From Romanomermis culicivorax (Eukaryota; Nematoda; Enoplea; Mermithida; Mermithidae), in NCBI GenBank assembly GCA_963922205.1, contig CAWUHX010000161.1, forward strand, positions 248,001 through 312,000: DNA of 64,000 bases, written 5' to 3'. A program made the translations under genes and the position numbers. Below are positions 46,165-58,388 of the stretch, in pieces (position 1 is the stretch's first letter; the number at the start of each line of letters is the position of its first letter). The notes under the pieces were generated by a model, which was not told the origin of the DNA, did no database searches, and saw nothing but the letters and a program-made list of their open reading frames with translations.

Positions 46165-46389
46165 AGTGGCACTCTATGCACAAATACTTGTTAATTGTGC
46201 ATGGAAAAACACAACAGGATTAACATTATGAAAATGATACAATAAATGAAATGCAATAAATTTATCAATATGATCACGCATGAACTTTTGCTTTCCTAAT
46301 AATGAAATCACAAAACCAGACTATAGTGTTTTTCTTGAAATGGTTCTAAACAATTAAAGTAGAAAGCAAGCAGTATTTCAGAATTCATT

Positions 46390-47050
46390 GTTGACTATTA
46401 TTGGCCTTACAATCCCATAACAATGTAAAACACCTTTATTAGAATAACACAATATAACACACAATAATACAGTAGAGAGGGACATTTTGGTAGGGTACCT
46501 ACTACCTTTGTCAGGCTATGAAAATTATAATAATTTTCGATAAACCCTTGCTTGAACTGTTGGTTGATCCCTGAACTTTGAGATTGTGAGTCGAGAGCTG
46601 TCACCACTGGGCCATCAGGGCCAATGTTTGACTGGTTTGATCATCCATTTAAGCAGGTGGGCCATTGGGTTACCCAAGGAACTTCCTCAAGAAGGTTCTA
46701 TTTCACAGGTGGCCTATTCAACGCTTTTTGTTCCTACATTGCTGGAACCTGCTGCTTCCATTTCCATTGTATCCCTAATTTTTATCTTGGAGGTGTTGCT
46801 TTCATGGGCTAGTATACTGGTGTTTTCAAAGCTTGGCCTACACCTACACTTTAGACAATGTTCTGCCACCACTTCTTTCTTCAGTCAGGTTCTTCAATGC
46901 ATTACTATGTTCTGAGACTCTAGTCTTGAGTGTTCTACCTGTTTCTCATATGTAGACTTTTCCACATGGTTCCATGGGGATGGAATAGACTAATAAAAAA
47001 ATTACTTCTTGACTTTCCTGCTTGTCTCTTTTTGGGGCTACCTTGCTCTT
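46390..47050 (-). mobile_element. Penelope-like element fragment inserted in a MITE
   Basis: About 660 bases foreign to the MITE. On the minus strand it holds the GIY-YIG-like remnant, then a tRNA-like stretch (GGCCCAGTGGTGACAGCTCTC near 46560-46622), then AATAAA near 46435. The ends are approximate. Confidence 0.55.
46715..46985 (-). pseudogene. GIY-YIG endonuclease domain of a Penelope-like retroelement, broken
   Basis: Minus-strand codons read CGKVYI, a TGA stop, then ETGRTLKTRVSEHSNALK. After a frameshift they read FENTSILAHESNTSKIKIRD and TMEMEAAGSSNVGTKS. This is the GIY-YIG module of Penelope-like elements: GKVYIG-TGRxLKxRxxEH, then -ILAxE- and the catalytic Glu helix (MEMEA). The TGA replaces the Gly after VYI. 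The domain nicks target DNA for priming. At least one stop and one frameshift make it inactive. Confidence 0.68.
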
Positions 47051-47226
47051 TCTGATAAACAATATGTCATATAGGACCAGAAATTTGTGAGCATACTGAC
47101 CTGAACTTTAACAATTTCCCGAGTGAAAAACTTCTACGGTAAGAGCTGTATGTAAACGATTTTGACGACAGTTCTGATTTGTGTCACTTTTCTATTTGGA
47201 AGCATTTTATAAAAAAATTGACTATA

Positions 47227-49020
47227 GACAGTGTCGCTCATTTTAGCTAATGCACCATGAACTTCGGATGAAGCAAATAATATTTTGAGTGCCAAATTGA
47301 AAAAATCTTTGATACAACATGCGCCCCATACTAATCAAGTATCGTTTAATTTTTTTCAAATTACTGGTAATATATGGCAAGCTGGTAACCTTAATATAAA
47401 TGCTTTAGAGCCACATAACTTTCAGTTTTTGATGCGTGAAGTTCATTACTTTTTGCGCTGCATGCGACATTTGACAGGTAAAAAATTATGTGCAGTTTTT
47501 CGTGATGCAAATATGTAATTTTGGTAAAAATAATATCGTTAAATGATTAGTGTAGGATTGATGTCAAATAAATGATGCATTAATCTGACTATCAAAAAAC
47601 TTTGGGTCGTAGTTTGATTCTTATATATGTGAAAGCATAAAGTAATCCCTATTCAAGAGTATGTATTATGCTCGTATATGGCAGATGTTACTGTATATGG
47701 TGCTTGTGCAGTATCTGGTGCTTGTACAGTACGTGGTGCTAGTACAGTACCTGTCGTATTGGGTGCTCGTATACCCTCGGCTGCCTACCTGCGGTTCTTG
47801 GGAGATCCAATCGGGTACGGCCCCTGACGCTAACCCGGTACTAATTACAGTCCTACTGCAGTGAGTTGAGACTTGATGCACGGAATGTTTATTGGTGAGC
47901 AAAACACAATGGGTAGTAGAATACAACAATGAGGGTGAGTAAGAAACAAATCTGTAGAATGTCAGAAACGTGAACACTAACGCCTAAAACCTCCCTATTC
48001 GGCTGATCCTTCTTTTCGTCCCTGAGCAACGAGCCACAGGGACAATAGGATATCTCGGGCCACGGCCTAAGCTAAAACTTTGCCAAAATAGGTGAACCTA
48101 ACTCCAAAACAACCACTCACTGATTCTTCTTATCAAAATGGAACGTCGCAAACTTCTCAGGCCGCGTAACTGCTCAAAACTCATCCGCGGCGCGAAACCA
48201 CCACACACGAGGGACACAACGGTGAAAGTGCTAACGACCTTTCCTCAGTCACCACGGCTAATTGACACGACGCCCGAATCCTACGGAGCGGATGCTAATA
48301 CTATACGGAGGAGAGACGATTCTCCAACACCCAATAAAAATGGGCGACGATTTCAAGACGAAAATATTAATAATAATGAATAAAAACATTGCAACGCGCC
48401 TAACATCGACTTGCAAGTAGTATGCAAAACATTTGCGCCAACCATTTATTTATTTTAGACCAAAAATATGTGTGACACAAACCATTTTATCGGTTTGTTT
48501 ACCTGAGAATAAATGGAAACACTTTAGCAATAAAGAAACTTTAGAAAATGAAAGTGAGGTAATTAGAGGACCAAAGGTCAGAGGAATTGACCCTCTGACA
48601 TACCTGGCACTTGTGCCCTACATGGCTCTTGTGCATCCCAATCCGCAACTACTGTCTGTTTTTTCAAATGCTTGCAACACTAAAATGCCGAAGCTAAGTA
48701 ATGCAGAATTCTGTGTCGAGATAATATTGTTGTTGACTGTATGTAATGAATCAATTAACCAGCAGTAAGTGGTAGAAAACTGAGACATAACTTTTGTTCA
48801 GTGCAAGAAATGTCCAAAAAAAGTTTGGCACGGCTAAAAAATATTCACTCTGCATAGAAAAAGTTAAGCAAATGACCAGCGCTGTGATGCAATGCGCCGG
48901 ATTTTGAGATTTCAACTTTCCAAAGCACACCAATTGTATCACGATTTTAAATCCCATACTTTTTTCTTTAAGTGAGAACCATGTGAAAAAAATTTTTCTC
49001 ATTTTCAACTTTTTTCCTAA
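47227..49020. other. Mixed non-coding DNA, GC-rich block at 47690-48390
   Basis: 47285-47518 has a 78-codon coding-like frame (NFQFLMREVHYFLRCMRHLTG) with no start or splice support. 47690-48390 is GC-rich with repeated GGTGCTTGTACAGTA words, a short Arg-rich frame (48138-48383) and two AATAAA motifs near its right end. It looks like an LTR or retroelement leader, but I could not find matching ends or a duplication. A MITE start occurs at about 48652. Confidence 0.35.
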
Positions 49021-49028
49021 CAAATAGC

Positions 49029-51722
49029 CAGGGCGATTCTTAGAGTTTTAGCGGCCCTGGGCAAACTCAGGTTTAGCGGCCCTCATTTTTTACAATAGTT
49101 ATTATACACCGCGCCATTTTTATGTAATAGATGATTTACTACTTCACATATTTTAGGATATCTAAAAACGACGCATAATTTGATGATTACAAGATTATTA
49201 TTCACTAAAAATAGCATATTTGTGAACTGGTCGAATGACTACAGTCTTCCAGCTCTGTGTATGCTCATGCATCATAAACGACATTACACAGCATATAATT
49301 AGTATGTAATGCAACGTCTGCACACACCTCAATAAAACGTCAGTGACAGCGTGTATAGCGGGTTTTACAAATGAAATTCCCAGGTTTTGCAGGTCTTTTT
49401 TCCACAATAGTTTTTCGGAAGAAAATTCAATTATTGCTACATAGAATGGTAGAGATGTGTATACAACACAGAGACCTGAATAATGTGCTGATATTTCCAA
49501 TCATCGCGGACAAACAAGAATACCAAAAACATCAACTAGAAATCAACCAGTTTTGATAAATTTGGTTGAAACAACAGAACTCAAATCGATTTTGGACTGA
49601 AAAATTCAAGTAAAATTCAGAAATCAGGCAACCACCAAAAAGTAGAGATTCTTTAACCAGCAAGAACTTTTGTCATTGCCCAGTAGTACTAACCAGAAGC
49701 TGTTAACATGTATAACATTATAAAGAAGACATAATAATAAAAAATTCTATGAAGTTGATTTTAAAATATTTCAACAACATTTTTCTTGATTCTATGACGC
49801 CTGAGCTCAACAATTTTTCCGAAAATACATCTTCATCAGTATTCAACACATTTAATTTCCGTTGCCACATTTTTTCGTTTCAATAGCTGTCTATTTTTCT
49901 TTCAGCAATCATGTTTCAACTGCTAGATGGCTTCTTTGTGTTGAGAATGGCTGTTTTTTGCCACTCTTAGCACAGTGGAAAAGAGGTTATACATCCATAA
50001 TTTTTTCCCAATTAGGAAAGATTTTTTAAAACACTTTTCTTCTCAGAAAAGCTCATATAGCTGCTGTTTGTGTAAAAGTTAGAATGATTAATACTTATTG
50101 TATAAGCATTTTGACTTTTGAGTAGTGTACTAACTATGCACCACAAAAGGAGGGTTTTAGTATCTGTTTTATTCCTAATCTACATAAATTTTATGTATCT
50201 AAAACATAATGTAATCTGAATCTAGTGGCTAGAAGGTTATCAGAATTTCAATTAAACCTGTTGTTACCCAACGGTTGACAAAGTAGAAAAATTTGTTTCA
50301 AAGCGTATCATAAGCTTCCCGGATTATTGCTATCCTGCGAGAATCGCTATTCTGAAACTCGATACCTTTGAAAAAAGGAGGGCCCTACTAACTCATATTG
50401 TCATGTTATATATAATATCTTTTCAAAAAACAGATTTGAAGTTGGAAGACTTCTGCGCTATGATGCAGTCGACCACCAGATCAGGAAACAAAGAGACTTA
50501 AAACAAAAAGTGGTACCGAAAAATTGGAAAGAGTGGCCAACAAAGTGCATGTATCATGAAGGAAAAATTTTTTAAATAGAGTAAATGAACTTTCCATAAT
50601 TTTGATTAAAAGTTTTGCCGCGACCTCGCTGCATCGATTATTTCAAAATGAACGGAATATAACAAGAAAATTTTCAAAACCAAGAAAAATAGAATTTCCT
50701 GAAATTCGTTTCAATTTCATCATGTACAAAATAAATAATGTCATACAAAGCATCTCTCAAAGGAGTATAATGCTAGTTGATCTTCGATCAGAACAGTAAA
50801 TCTCATTGCGTTACAAGCTCTCAGTATGTGGACATTGTAACTAAAAGTAAGCTTCCAAATGTTTCTTAATATTTATTAATGATAACGTTATAGCAATCAT
50901 CGATATGGCAAACATAATATCAGCACAAAAGTTGAAATCCTAATTACTCCTCGAAAAGCGTTATAAGAGACGAAATAGATCTACAGATGCATTAAAATGT
51001 TAATTGAGTAATGAAGATAGACTTAATATGTGCACTTCAGCAAAAGCCATATAAATAATGATACTATAATGCTTAAAACCGGTGCGAAGAGCAAGGGAAA
51101 TTTTGAGGTTTTGAATTTTTAATATGCGAATTTGCCTTATCATGCGATAATTCAGGCTTATCTTGCAAAAAAACAACTACATCACAACATTCTAAATCAA
51201 AATTCCCTGACTGTTTCCTCGTTTTCTAGGTTGCTGGACATACCTGTAAGAAGTCCGACCAGTTGGGGGGAGGGTAAACCTCAGATTTTTGGGGTGGGGG
51301 TCCCGACATTCCCAAAATTTGGAGGGGGGGGTCGAAAAAACCCCAAAAAAGCCACTTTTTTCCTCATTTTTTCCAATTTTTCTGAGTTTGGGGGGTTGGG
51401 GGTTGGGTATAGGGTTGACCAGGTTGGGGGTGGGGGTCGCGACATTTGGGTATAGGGTTCGACCAAGTTGGGGGTGGCGGTCCCCCCAACCTCCCTCCCA
51501 ATTACAGGTATGTTGCTGGACATCCTGCCAATAGCGAAAGAATTTAATAAACTGGCACCAAAATTATGTTTGTGCTGTACCGTTTGTATACAAAAATAGA
51601 AAATTTTATTGAGGGCCGCTAAAAAAGGCATTCGCCGAGCATACACTAAACGATTTTTAGCGGCCCTAAATTGCGGCCCTGGGCGGCTGCCCAGCTTGCC
51701 CCCCCCCCTAAGAACGGCCTTG
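49029..51722. mobile_element. hAT-like element (2.7 kb) with 8-bp TSD
   Basis: The left end CAGGGCGATTCTTAG and the inverted right end CAAGGCCGTTCTTAG are flanked by exact 8-bp copies CAAATAGC (49021-49028, 51723-51730). Both subterminal regions carry several copies of TTTAGCGGCCCT. Inside, short frames (for example LLDILPIAKEFNKLAPKL around the nested insertion) may be transposase remnants, but no hAT dimerisation or catalytic motif is readable. It contains a nested 274-bp element at 51239-51512. Confidence 0.75.
51239..51512 (+). mobile_element. CATACCTGTA G-tract element, copy nested in the hAT-like element
   Basis: Ends CATACCTGTAA and TTACAGGTATG, with exact 8-bp duplications TTGCTGGA on both sides (51231-51238, 51513-51520). 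The interior carries alternating G tracts and TTGGGGGTGGGGGTC repeats. No coding capacity. Confidence 0.85.
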
Positions 51723-53164
51723 CAAATAGCCCTCAATTCCGTCAAACTTCAATTGCCGCGTTTTTTCCCGTAATACAGTATAGTGTGCGCACGCGCGGTA
51801 ATTAAACAATTAATATATACTTTATTTCATCTTTTTTCGGTCCTAAGGATTTGAAAAAAACAGACCAGTCTGTTTTTATTGAAATGCTTCTAAATAATAA
51901 AAGTGGAAAGCAAGTAGCATTTCACATTTTCAAGGTTTTCCGGTGGAAAACATAAGTGTTATAGCTCTATGTAAACAATTTTGACGACGGTACTGATTTG
52001 TGTGGGTTTTTCAACTGGGAAGCATTTTATAAAAAACATCTTAGACCGTTCTTTTCATTATCAAAACCGAAAAAAATTCTATTTCACCCCCTGTTCTGAC
52101 AGCAGAATTTCTATGCTGTGCATGTGTGTTCTTGGCCCAGGGTTATCTAAATAAATTAGCAATGAGATAATTGCCATGGATCGACGTTTTGCTTAAAATA
52201 ATCAGTCTTTGCTCTGCTTGGGACGTATATTCAGTGATTGTTTTTTTACGTTTTGAACTCAAAATGATGAAATATTTGAAAATAATTGAGGACAATTTTT
52301 GAAAAAAATTAAAAAACAAAACGAAAACGATATTTGCATCACCAAAATTGCTGCAGGTAAAGAATGAGAAACGTTCATCTAGACTGATTGTTCTATCACT
52401 CGAGTTGCTTGTGTGGACACTTTGTTAAGTAAATAAAATTGTTTCACCCATTAGAATGGTTGTGTGGTCATTTTGATGATTTTATTACATCTTTACTCAT
52501 TATGACTTTTCTTTCGGTAGACTTTACGAACGAAATATTTTTCTAACTTGGTAGACCGTGACTACTATGGTAGCACTCGAGCATTTAGCCCGCTGAGCTA
52601 AAAAAACTATGTCAGGTGTATGCTGCCTATGTCGGACTTATGTTGCTATCGCGCTCGTTCACAACCTGACGATTTTTATTAACATACGTATGTCGCAACA
52701 TGTATGTCTGGTATATTAATTCTAGATTTAAGCGCTGCTAACAAGTATAGACGGGCCTTGAGATAGATCCAAGATCAATATCAGCCTGAGATTTGAAACA
52801 ACGTGCGAAAATCAGAAATATAGAACTGGAGATTAATCAATGAACAGACAATAGCTATGACGAGACATCGACTGCTCGAGTTTATCAGAATATTGAAAGC
52901 AGTCTGCAAGGCTTTGTTGCTAAAAAAATTCTTGATGGATAATAGTTCAGATACTGTACTTCGGATCACCTTGATGTTCTTTCTTTGATGCGACTAACCA
53001 GTGTTTTTTTGTGCTGAAACATGGATTTTGGCACAAAAAAATTTGGGATGCCCCAAAAATTTTGAGCGTCTGTGCCAATTGGCACAAAATTTTTGGTTGT
53101 TAAAACATTAAATTTCTTTGATCTTCAGACGATTTAGGGGCCGCACGCAAATGCAAACAATTAT
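51723..53164. other. AT-rich DNA without recognised gene
   Basis: Holds an internally shortened MITE copy (51867-52045: CAGTCTGTTTTTATTGAAAT to GCATTTTATAAAAAACATC). Otherwise nothing recognised. Confidence 0.5.
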
Positions 53165-53356
53165 CATACCTGTAAGACCTCCGACCAGTTGGGGGGGGGG
53201 TAGGAAAAGGTCGAAATTTTTCCCAAAAAAGGCCAAAAAACATACACTTTTTGGCAAATTTTTTTAATTTTTTCTCAACTGGGGGGGAATCATTTTGGGT
53301 ACTGGGTTGGCCAAGTTGGGGGGGGTCCCCCCCCAACCCCCCCAAGTACAGGTATG
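53165..53356 (+). mobile_element. CATACCTGTA G-tract element
   Basis: Ends CATACCTGTAAG and GTACAGGTATG with exact 8-bp flanks ACAATTAT (53157-53164, 53357-53364). The interior has TCCCAAAAAAGGCCAAAAAA and long G and C runs. Confidence 0.88.
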
Positions 53357-53688
53357 ACAATTATTCGCCGCGGAGCCACCAAGTTGCACAGTGCAACTTG
53401 AGGCCTGACTGCTCTTTTGATTAGGTGAGAGGGTTTTCTGTCCGGAGATGCATTTTTATGCGTTTTAAACGGAAAAAAGTGAAAATTTTCCGGCGCTTCG
53501 CGCGGGATTTCAATTCATTTATAATTTTTTATAATATATTCTAGAGTGCGGTCAGGGTTGGGAAAAAACCCATTTTCAAAATTTTGGAATTGGGTTTTTT
53601 TAGGGTTTTTATGGGTTTTTTGGCTTTAATGGTATTAGTGGAGCTGGTTGACACCCGTTTAACATGTACACGCTATAAGATATATACT
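53357..53688. other. Spacer with CGGCGCTTCGCGC module
   Basis: Between two G-tract elements. It includes CTGTCCGGAGATGCATTTTT and GAAAATTTTCCGGCGCTTCG, words shared with 58930-59010, and a run of GGGTTTTTT repeats (53576-53625). No gene. Confidence 0.5.
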
Positions 53689-53923
53689 CATACCTGTAAG
53701 ACCTACGACCAGTTGGGGGGGGGGGGGTAAATCCGAAATTTGGGGGGGGGGTAGGAAAAAGTCGAAATTTTTCCCAAAAAAGGCCAAAAAACATACACTT
53801 TTTGGCAAATTTTTTTAATTTTTTCCCAACTGGGGGGGGGGGGGTTGGGGGGAAATGATTTTGGGTACTGGGTTGGCCAAGTTGGGGGGGTCCCCCCCCC
53901 AACCCCCCCCAAGTACAGGTATG
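53689..53923 (+). mobile_element. CATACCTGTA G-tract element
   Basis: Same ends and interior as the copy at 53165, with longer G runs. Flanks TATATACT / GATATACT differ at one base of eight. Confidence 0.87.
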
Positions 53924-55048
53924 GATATACTTAATAGAAAAGAAAGGTATAAAATTAAGTGGGCTGACTTTGATCAAAAAAGGGTATATCCAGTCCACTT
54001 AGACATGCTGTATTGTCTTTAAAAATAATTTTTGTTGGGTGATATGAGTATATTTGGAAAGATCAATCATTTTCAAATGAAACTGCACTAATATTTTTCT
54101 GGGTATCTCTACGTCTGGTTCACACCCACCCTATAGCGTTAGCAACGTTAAAGGTACCTACAGTAAACGTGATAGCATGTTTACGTCATACAATAAACGC
54201 AAGTACTTGTGCATCGCATTGTTTGCGCGCGAAGTTCAAACCGGCTATTCCGTTATGCATCGCGGTTTCGGACGCGATGAGGAACATTTAGTCAACCTTT
54301 GACCCGAGTGACCTAAACTTTAACTTTATGAGTATAATGCTTGTGTTATATTTTCAAGAATGAAGAACAATGTAAATACTATGTTGTGCTGTGTTAAAAT
54401 GAGTTTGGGACCAGTGATCTTCTGAATGACCAGTGGCCAACCGAGGATTTTTTGATGGAGAATTAGTTTATAACTTCCGTATTTGTGGCTAGTGATCATC
54501 CAGATGACCACACCTGATGAATATCCTGTGATCACTCAAATCAAAAGACGTTTTTTCTCATGGATAGTACTACAAACACACAGACTAATTTTGAATAAAA
54601 GCAGACTATGATTTACTTATAATTATTTTCGCATGTGCTAGTTTAAAATTTTTGTGGATATTTTATTTCACATGTTTTATTTTTGAAGAATATTTCAGCA
54701 CATTTGTTTAGTTTTTTGAAAATATTAGATCAAAACATCTGTTGTAAAGCCTAGTGAAGGTCATTTTGATGACAGTAGAAATCTGCTAAAAGAATAGATC
54801 TGATGATTTTATACCTAGTGAATAATATATCTTTAGTAAAAATCATCAATTGTTATTTTGATTTGGAAAATGTTACCGCTGAATTGTAGTTAGTATAAAA
54901 ATTCGCCAAATTGTTTCTAAGTTCTGGAATAATCAGCTTTTGCTAAAATTTTATTTTCTATCATTTTTCAGTGAAGAGTGGATTTTTTGTGAAGGAAAAG
55001 GTAAGCAGTTAGCAACTTCTCCTGAACTTATTCTATCTTCATCATAGT
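53924..55048. other. AT-rich DNA without recognised gene
   Basis: No supported gene, repeat or RNA seen apart from general AT richness. Confidence 0.5.
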
Positions 55049-57008
55049 CAGGGCCGTGCGCAGGATTTTTTCATGGGGGGGGGGGGGGGCGGGACTAGAT
55101 TTTTTCACTGAATAGCCCCAGAAAATGTTGATCTTACGCGGATATACTGTGTGCATCACCGTTTTTTTCCTCTAAGATTTCTTCCACATGAGAACCGGAC
55201 CCAAAATTTTTTTTCCCATTTTCCAAAAATTTTCCACATTTTTAAAAACGCTTATAATGTGGCTACGGATCCTTTTTTATGCATTTTAGGAGCATACCCA
55301 AGCATTTTGTTGTATTTGTAGTCAGAAACCTGCAAAAATGAGGAAAAAATTGAGAAAATTCTGGTTATGTTAGTCAAAATGAGCTCATGAAGAATATATT
55401 GATGTTCTATAGAATGGTCCGGCGCCGAGCGCTGGAAAATTTTTTTGATTTTCACTCTCTAAAACGCTGGAAAATGAACTTTCATAACGTTGGGAAATAA
55501 ATTAAAACCAGACTGATGAAGCGTAATTTGCCATTTTCGGGTTTTTGTATTCTAAAACGCTGAAAAATAAATCTCTCCATCAGATAATTCGTGAACAAAT
55601 GTTTTGAAATCGCGTTCTAGAGTAATGTCTTCAATTTCCACCTTCAATAAACGCAAAAGTTCAGATTGCAAACGTTAAAAAAATTCCAATCATTGAGAGA
55701 AAAATTGAGAGACTTGATGAAAAATCTCTATTTTCGGCGACATAATTGACTGTAAACGATTATAAAATGAAACGAGCTAACTTGATTGTTAGAAACCAGA
55801 GCACCCCATAGGAGGGGGTATTACCCCCCCTCTTAGATTTGGAAATTCATTTACTACCCCCATAAAAACAGCTCACTATAGCAAAAAATTTTGGTAGACT
55901 TCATCCTCTCCCCAGTAGGTTATACTATTCGAGAAAAATTGCAGAATGTGTGATTCTGAGGAATTACTCACTGCTCTTTTTGACACATTTACTGAGCAAA
56001 TGATAATGGGAAAGTATGCAACTTCTGTGCCATATAGCGATTTTTAGGAAAGGATATCAGCACATTAATATATACTACTTGTAGAAAATCATTATAAATG
56101 ATTAAATAATGCGTTATGTGTATGTGATTAATAAAAAAAATCGCCCCTTGGGAAGAAAAACATTATGTTCTTAAAATTCTGCCTCTTCATGCTCTCCTTT
56201 CCTTTTCCCCGTTTTTGCGTTGGGTCTTCTGTGCGCATATGGTTACCCAAGCTGTGGCATACTTTCCTGCTATGAGTTGAGACATGTGAGGTCTGTTGAC
56301 ATGGATCAGGAGTGGTACTTGGTTTCAAACTCGTAGTTCATAGTGTAATGGGATTAATAATACTAAAGCCACATTCAGCATCAGGACTTTCAATTGGAAG
56401 CACTGTTCCAAGCCTAAGGGATAAGCCCATACTGCTGAAGATGCTGGTTGAAACAATGTTTCGAAACGTATGTCGTGCCCGATTCTTGAAATGTGCAGCA
56501 ATCAGTTGGCACAACAGTCCTCAAAGTGTGACTATTCTGTACCTATAGTTAGTGCATTAAAGTTGCATGATTGGGAGCTGGAAAATAGAGTTGAAATAGT
56601 AAATGTTTTTTAACTGTAAAAAGCATATAGTAGGGGCATTAATCAGTTTTGTAAGTTCGAGAAACTACAACTCCCCCCTCCTTAGCAAAAAGCTGAGAGC
56701 AAAAAAAAGGTCATGGCGTATTCCAAGTACTACCCTTAAAATTTAAGATTTTACCCCTACCTAAATTTGCGACCTTGGGGACCTCTGATAGAAACTGTTG
56801 ATCATTAATTAGTAATTCGAACTAGATATGCTAATGGCCGCACCTGATAGAATATAGTTATAATTATACCCATGACCGGCGTGAAGCGCCTGAAAATTTT
56901 GAGATTTTGACCTTTTAAAGTCCATCAAAACGCATGTTTTCGGTTTAGAGTTACTGCATCAATGGGTTGGGGCGGCCGCTCCCCGCTCCCCCCTTGCGCA
57001 CGGCCATG
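55049..57008 (+). mobile_element. hAT-like element with 8-bp TSD, carrying a nested hAT-like element
   Basis: The left end CAGGGCCGTGCGCAGG and the inverted right end CATGGCCGTGCGCAAGG are flanked by exact 8-bp copies ATCATAGT (55041-55048, 57009-57016). Poly-G near the left end and C-rich sequence near the right mirror each other. Excluding the nested insertion it is about 960 bp and lacks a transposase. An older inverted copy lies at 40470-41382. Confidence 0.85.
55797..56787. mobile_element. Nested hAT-like element (991 bp)
   Basis: The left end CAGAGCACCCCATAGG and the inverted right end CAGAGGTCCCCAAGG share CAGAG..CCCCA. It is flanked by TTAGAAAC and ATAGAAAC (one mismatch, hAT-like spacing of T and A). 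The empty site ATAGAGAC is preserved in the related element at 40602-40609 (minus strand). Contains a 78-codon frame (56312-56548) that I do not recognise. Confidence 0.83.
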
Positions 57009-57016
57009 ATCATAGT

Positions 57017-57710
57017 GCATCGTAGGGTAGGGGATTCCATTAGCAAGAAGAAAGTCTTTCTCGAAGTTTTCCATTTCCCTAAAATTTAACAGATTTTTAT
57101 GTCTCTTTCTAAAGGAAAATTTATCAAGTTCTAAGTTTCATACTGCATGCTAGAATGACGTTGATAACGCAAGGTGCCAAGTTGCTTCACTATGGATCCC
57201 ATTGCTGCTATGTTTTCGATACAAATTTTTAGCAGCTACTATATATCCCATTTCTTTATATGAGCTTCAGAACTCAAATAAATCCACAGCTATTATGCTC
57301 ACATATTTTTTACTTTAGTTGTATTCGTAAATGCTACAAGTCAATTCGAGGAAAAGAGCTCTGCAGGTTATTATTTGCATTTTTCCATAATTTTTTGTGA
57401 GATCTACCAAGACAAAGAACGAAGGATAACACATGGAAAAAAAAAACAGAAAATAGTTCACAATGCAACTATTTCTCCATGAATATCCTCTTCAAAGCCA
57501 AAAGCCTTCAAAATTTAGCAAATCGTGTTTTTGTTTTGCATCATGGAAATCATCTGCATATGATTGACCTTTTGGAAACTTCTAGAGGGTCGATCTCTTT
57601 GACCATTTGAACATCTTTGACTGTGGAACTAGATGGGTCCAGCCCATTAAGTAATGCTTTTCAGACTTATGAAGTAAAAAATCTGTAATTTTGGATAAGT
57701 AAGATTAGAA
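57017..57710. other. AT-rich DNA without recognised gene
   Basis: No supported gene or repeat. Confidence 0.5.
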
Positions 57711-57718
57711 AACGGGAC

Positions 57719-57930
57719 CATACCTGTACTTGGGGGACCCCCCCCCCCAACTTGGCCAACATAGTACCCAAAATCATTTACCCCCCCCCAGTTGGGAAAA
57801 AATTAAAAAAATTTGCCAAAAAGTGTATGTTTTTTGACCTTTTTTGGGAAAAATTTCGACTTTTTCCTACCCCCCAAAATTTCGGATTTACCCCCCCCCC
57901 ACCCAACTGGTCGGAGGTCTTACAGGTATG
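57719..57930 (-). mobile_element. CATACCTGTA G-tract element, inverted copy
   Basis: Starts CATACCTGTACTTGGGG and ends GTCTTACAGGTATG; exact 8-bp flanks AACGGGAC (57711-57718, 57931-57938). Orientation opposite to the other three copies. Confidence 0.88.
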
Positions 57931-58388
57931 AACGGGACCTCTTTTACCCACTGTGTCATGGTCACACCACCTTATAATCTCGAAAAATTTGACGTCGCAC
58001 ATGAAAAAATATTGCCGTTGAAAAAATGGAGGTGGACCATAAAATCAAAACAGTTTTGTTTGATAGCATACAGTAAGATAGTAATTACTGTACCTTTAAC
58101 GACAGTACTGTACAATTCTCCAGCACAATTCTGTTTCGGACATGAAGGTCGATTTACCAGCTGTCCAATCGCAGGTAAGTTCGGTAGAAGACCATTGTTT
58201 GCAGATTTTATGGAAATGAGTTCCTGAATGCTATGAGCCCCTGGATTTTCGAACTGATCTGGATAGCTGGCATTTTGAGGAGTCCAAAGATGTCAGTTTA
58301 GACCATAATTTGGAAGGGAACCGACTTGTAAAAATATTCCCGGAAAGGTTTTTCGCCAAAATTTTGATAAAAAGTTAACGTTTAATGC

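Larger units (their letters stand above)
46322..47226 (-). mobile_element. MITE copy split by a Penelope-like fragment
   Basis: TATAGTGTTTTTCTTGAAAT and GTAGAAAGCAAGCAGTATTT on the left and ATGTCATATAGGACCAG through ATTGACTATAG on the right make one complete family copy once the insertion at about 46390-47050 is set aside. Confidence 0.72.

Noticed and set aside
46586..46915. 109-codon plus-strand frame
   Set aside because: Antisense of the Penelope-like GIY-YIG remnant on the minus strand.
53609..53998. 129-codon minus-strand frame rich in Pro and Gly
   Set aside because: Runs through the G-tract element at 53689-53923; poly-Pro comes from the C runs.
58124..58174. 51-base micro-exon between TTCTCCAG and CAG|GTAAGT
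   Set aside because: Splice motifs are good, but the block is too short and no partner exon or homology was found.
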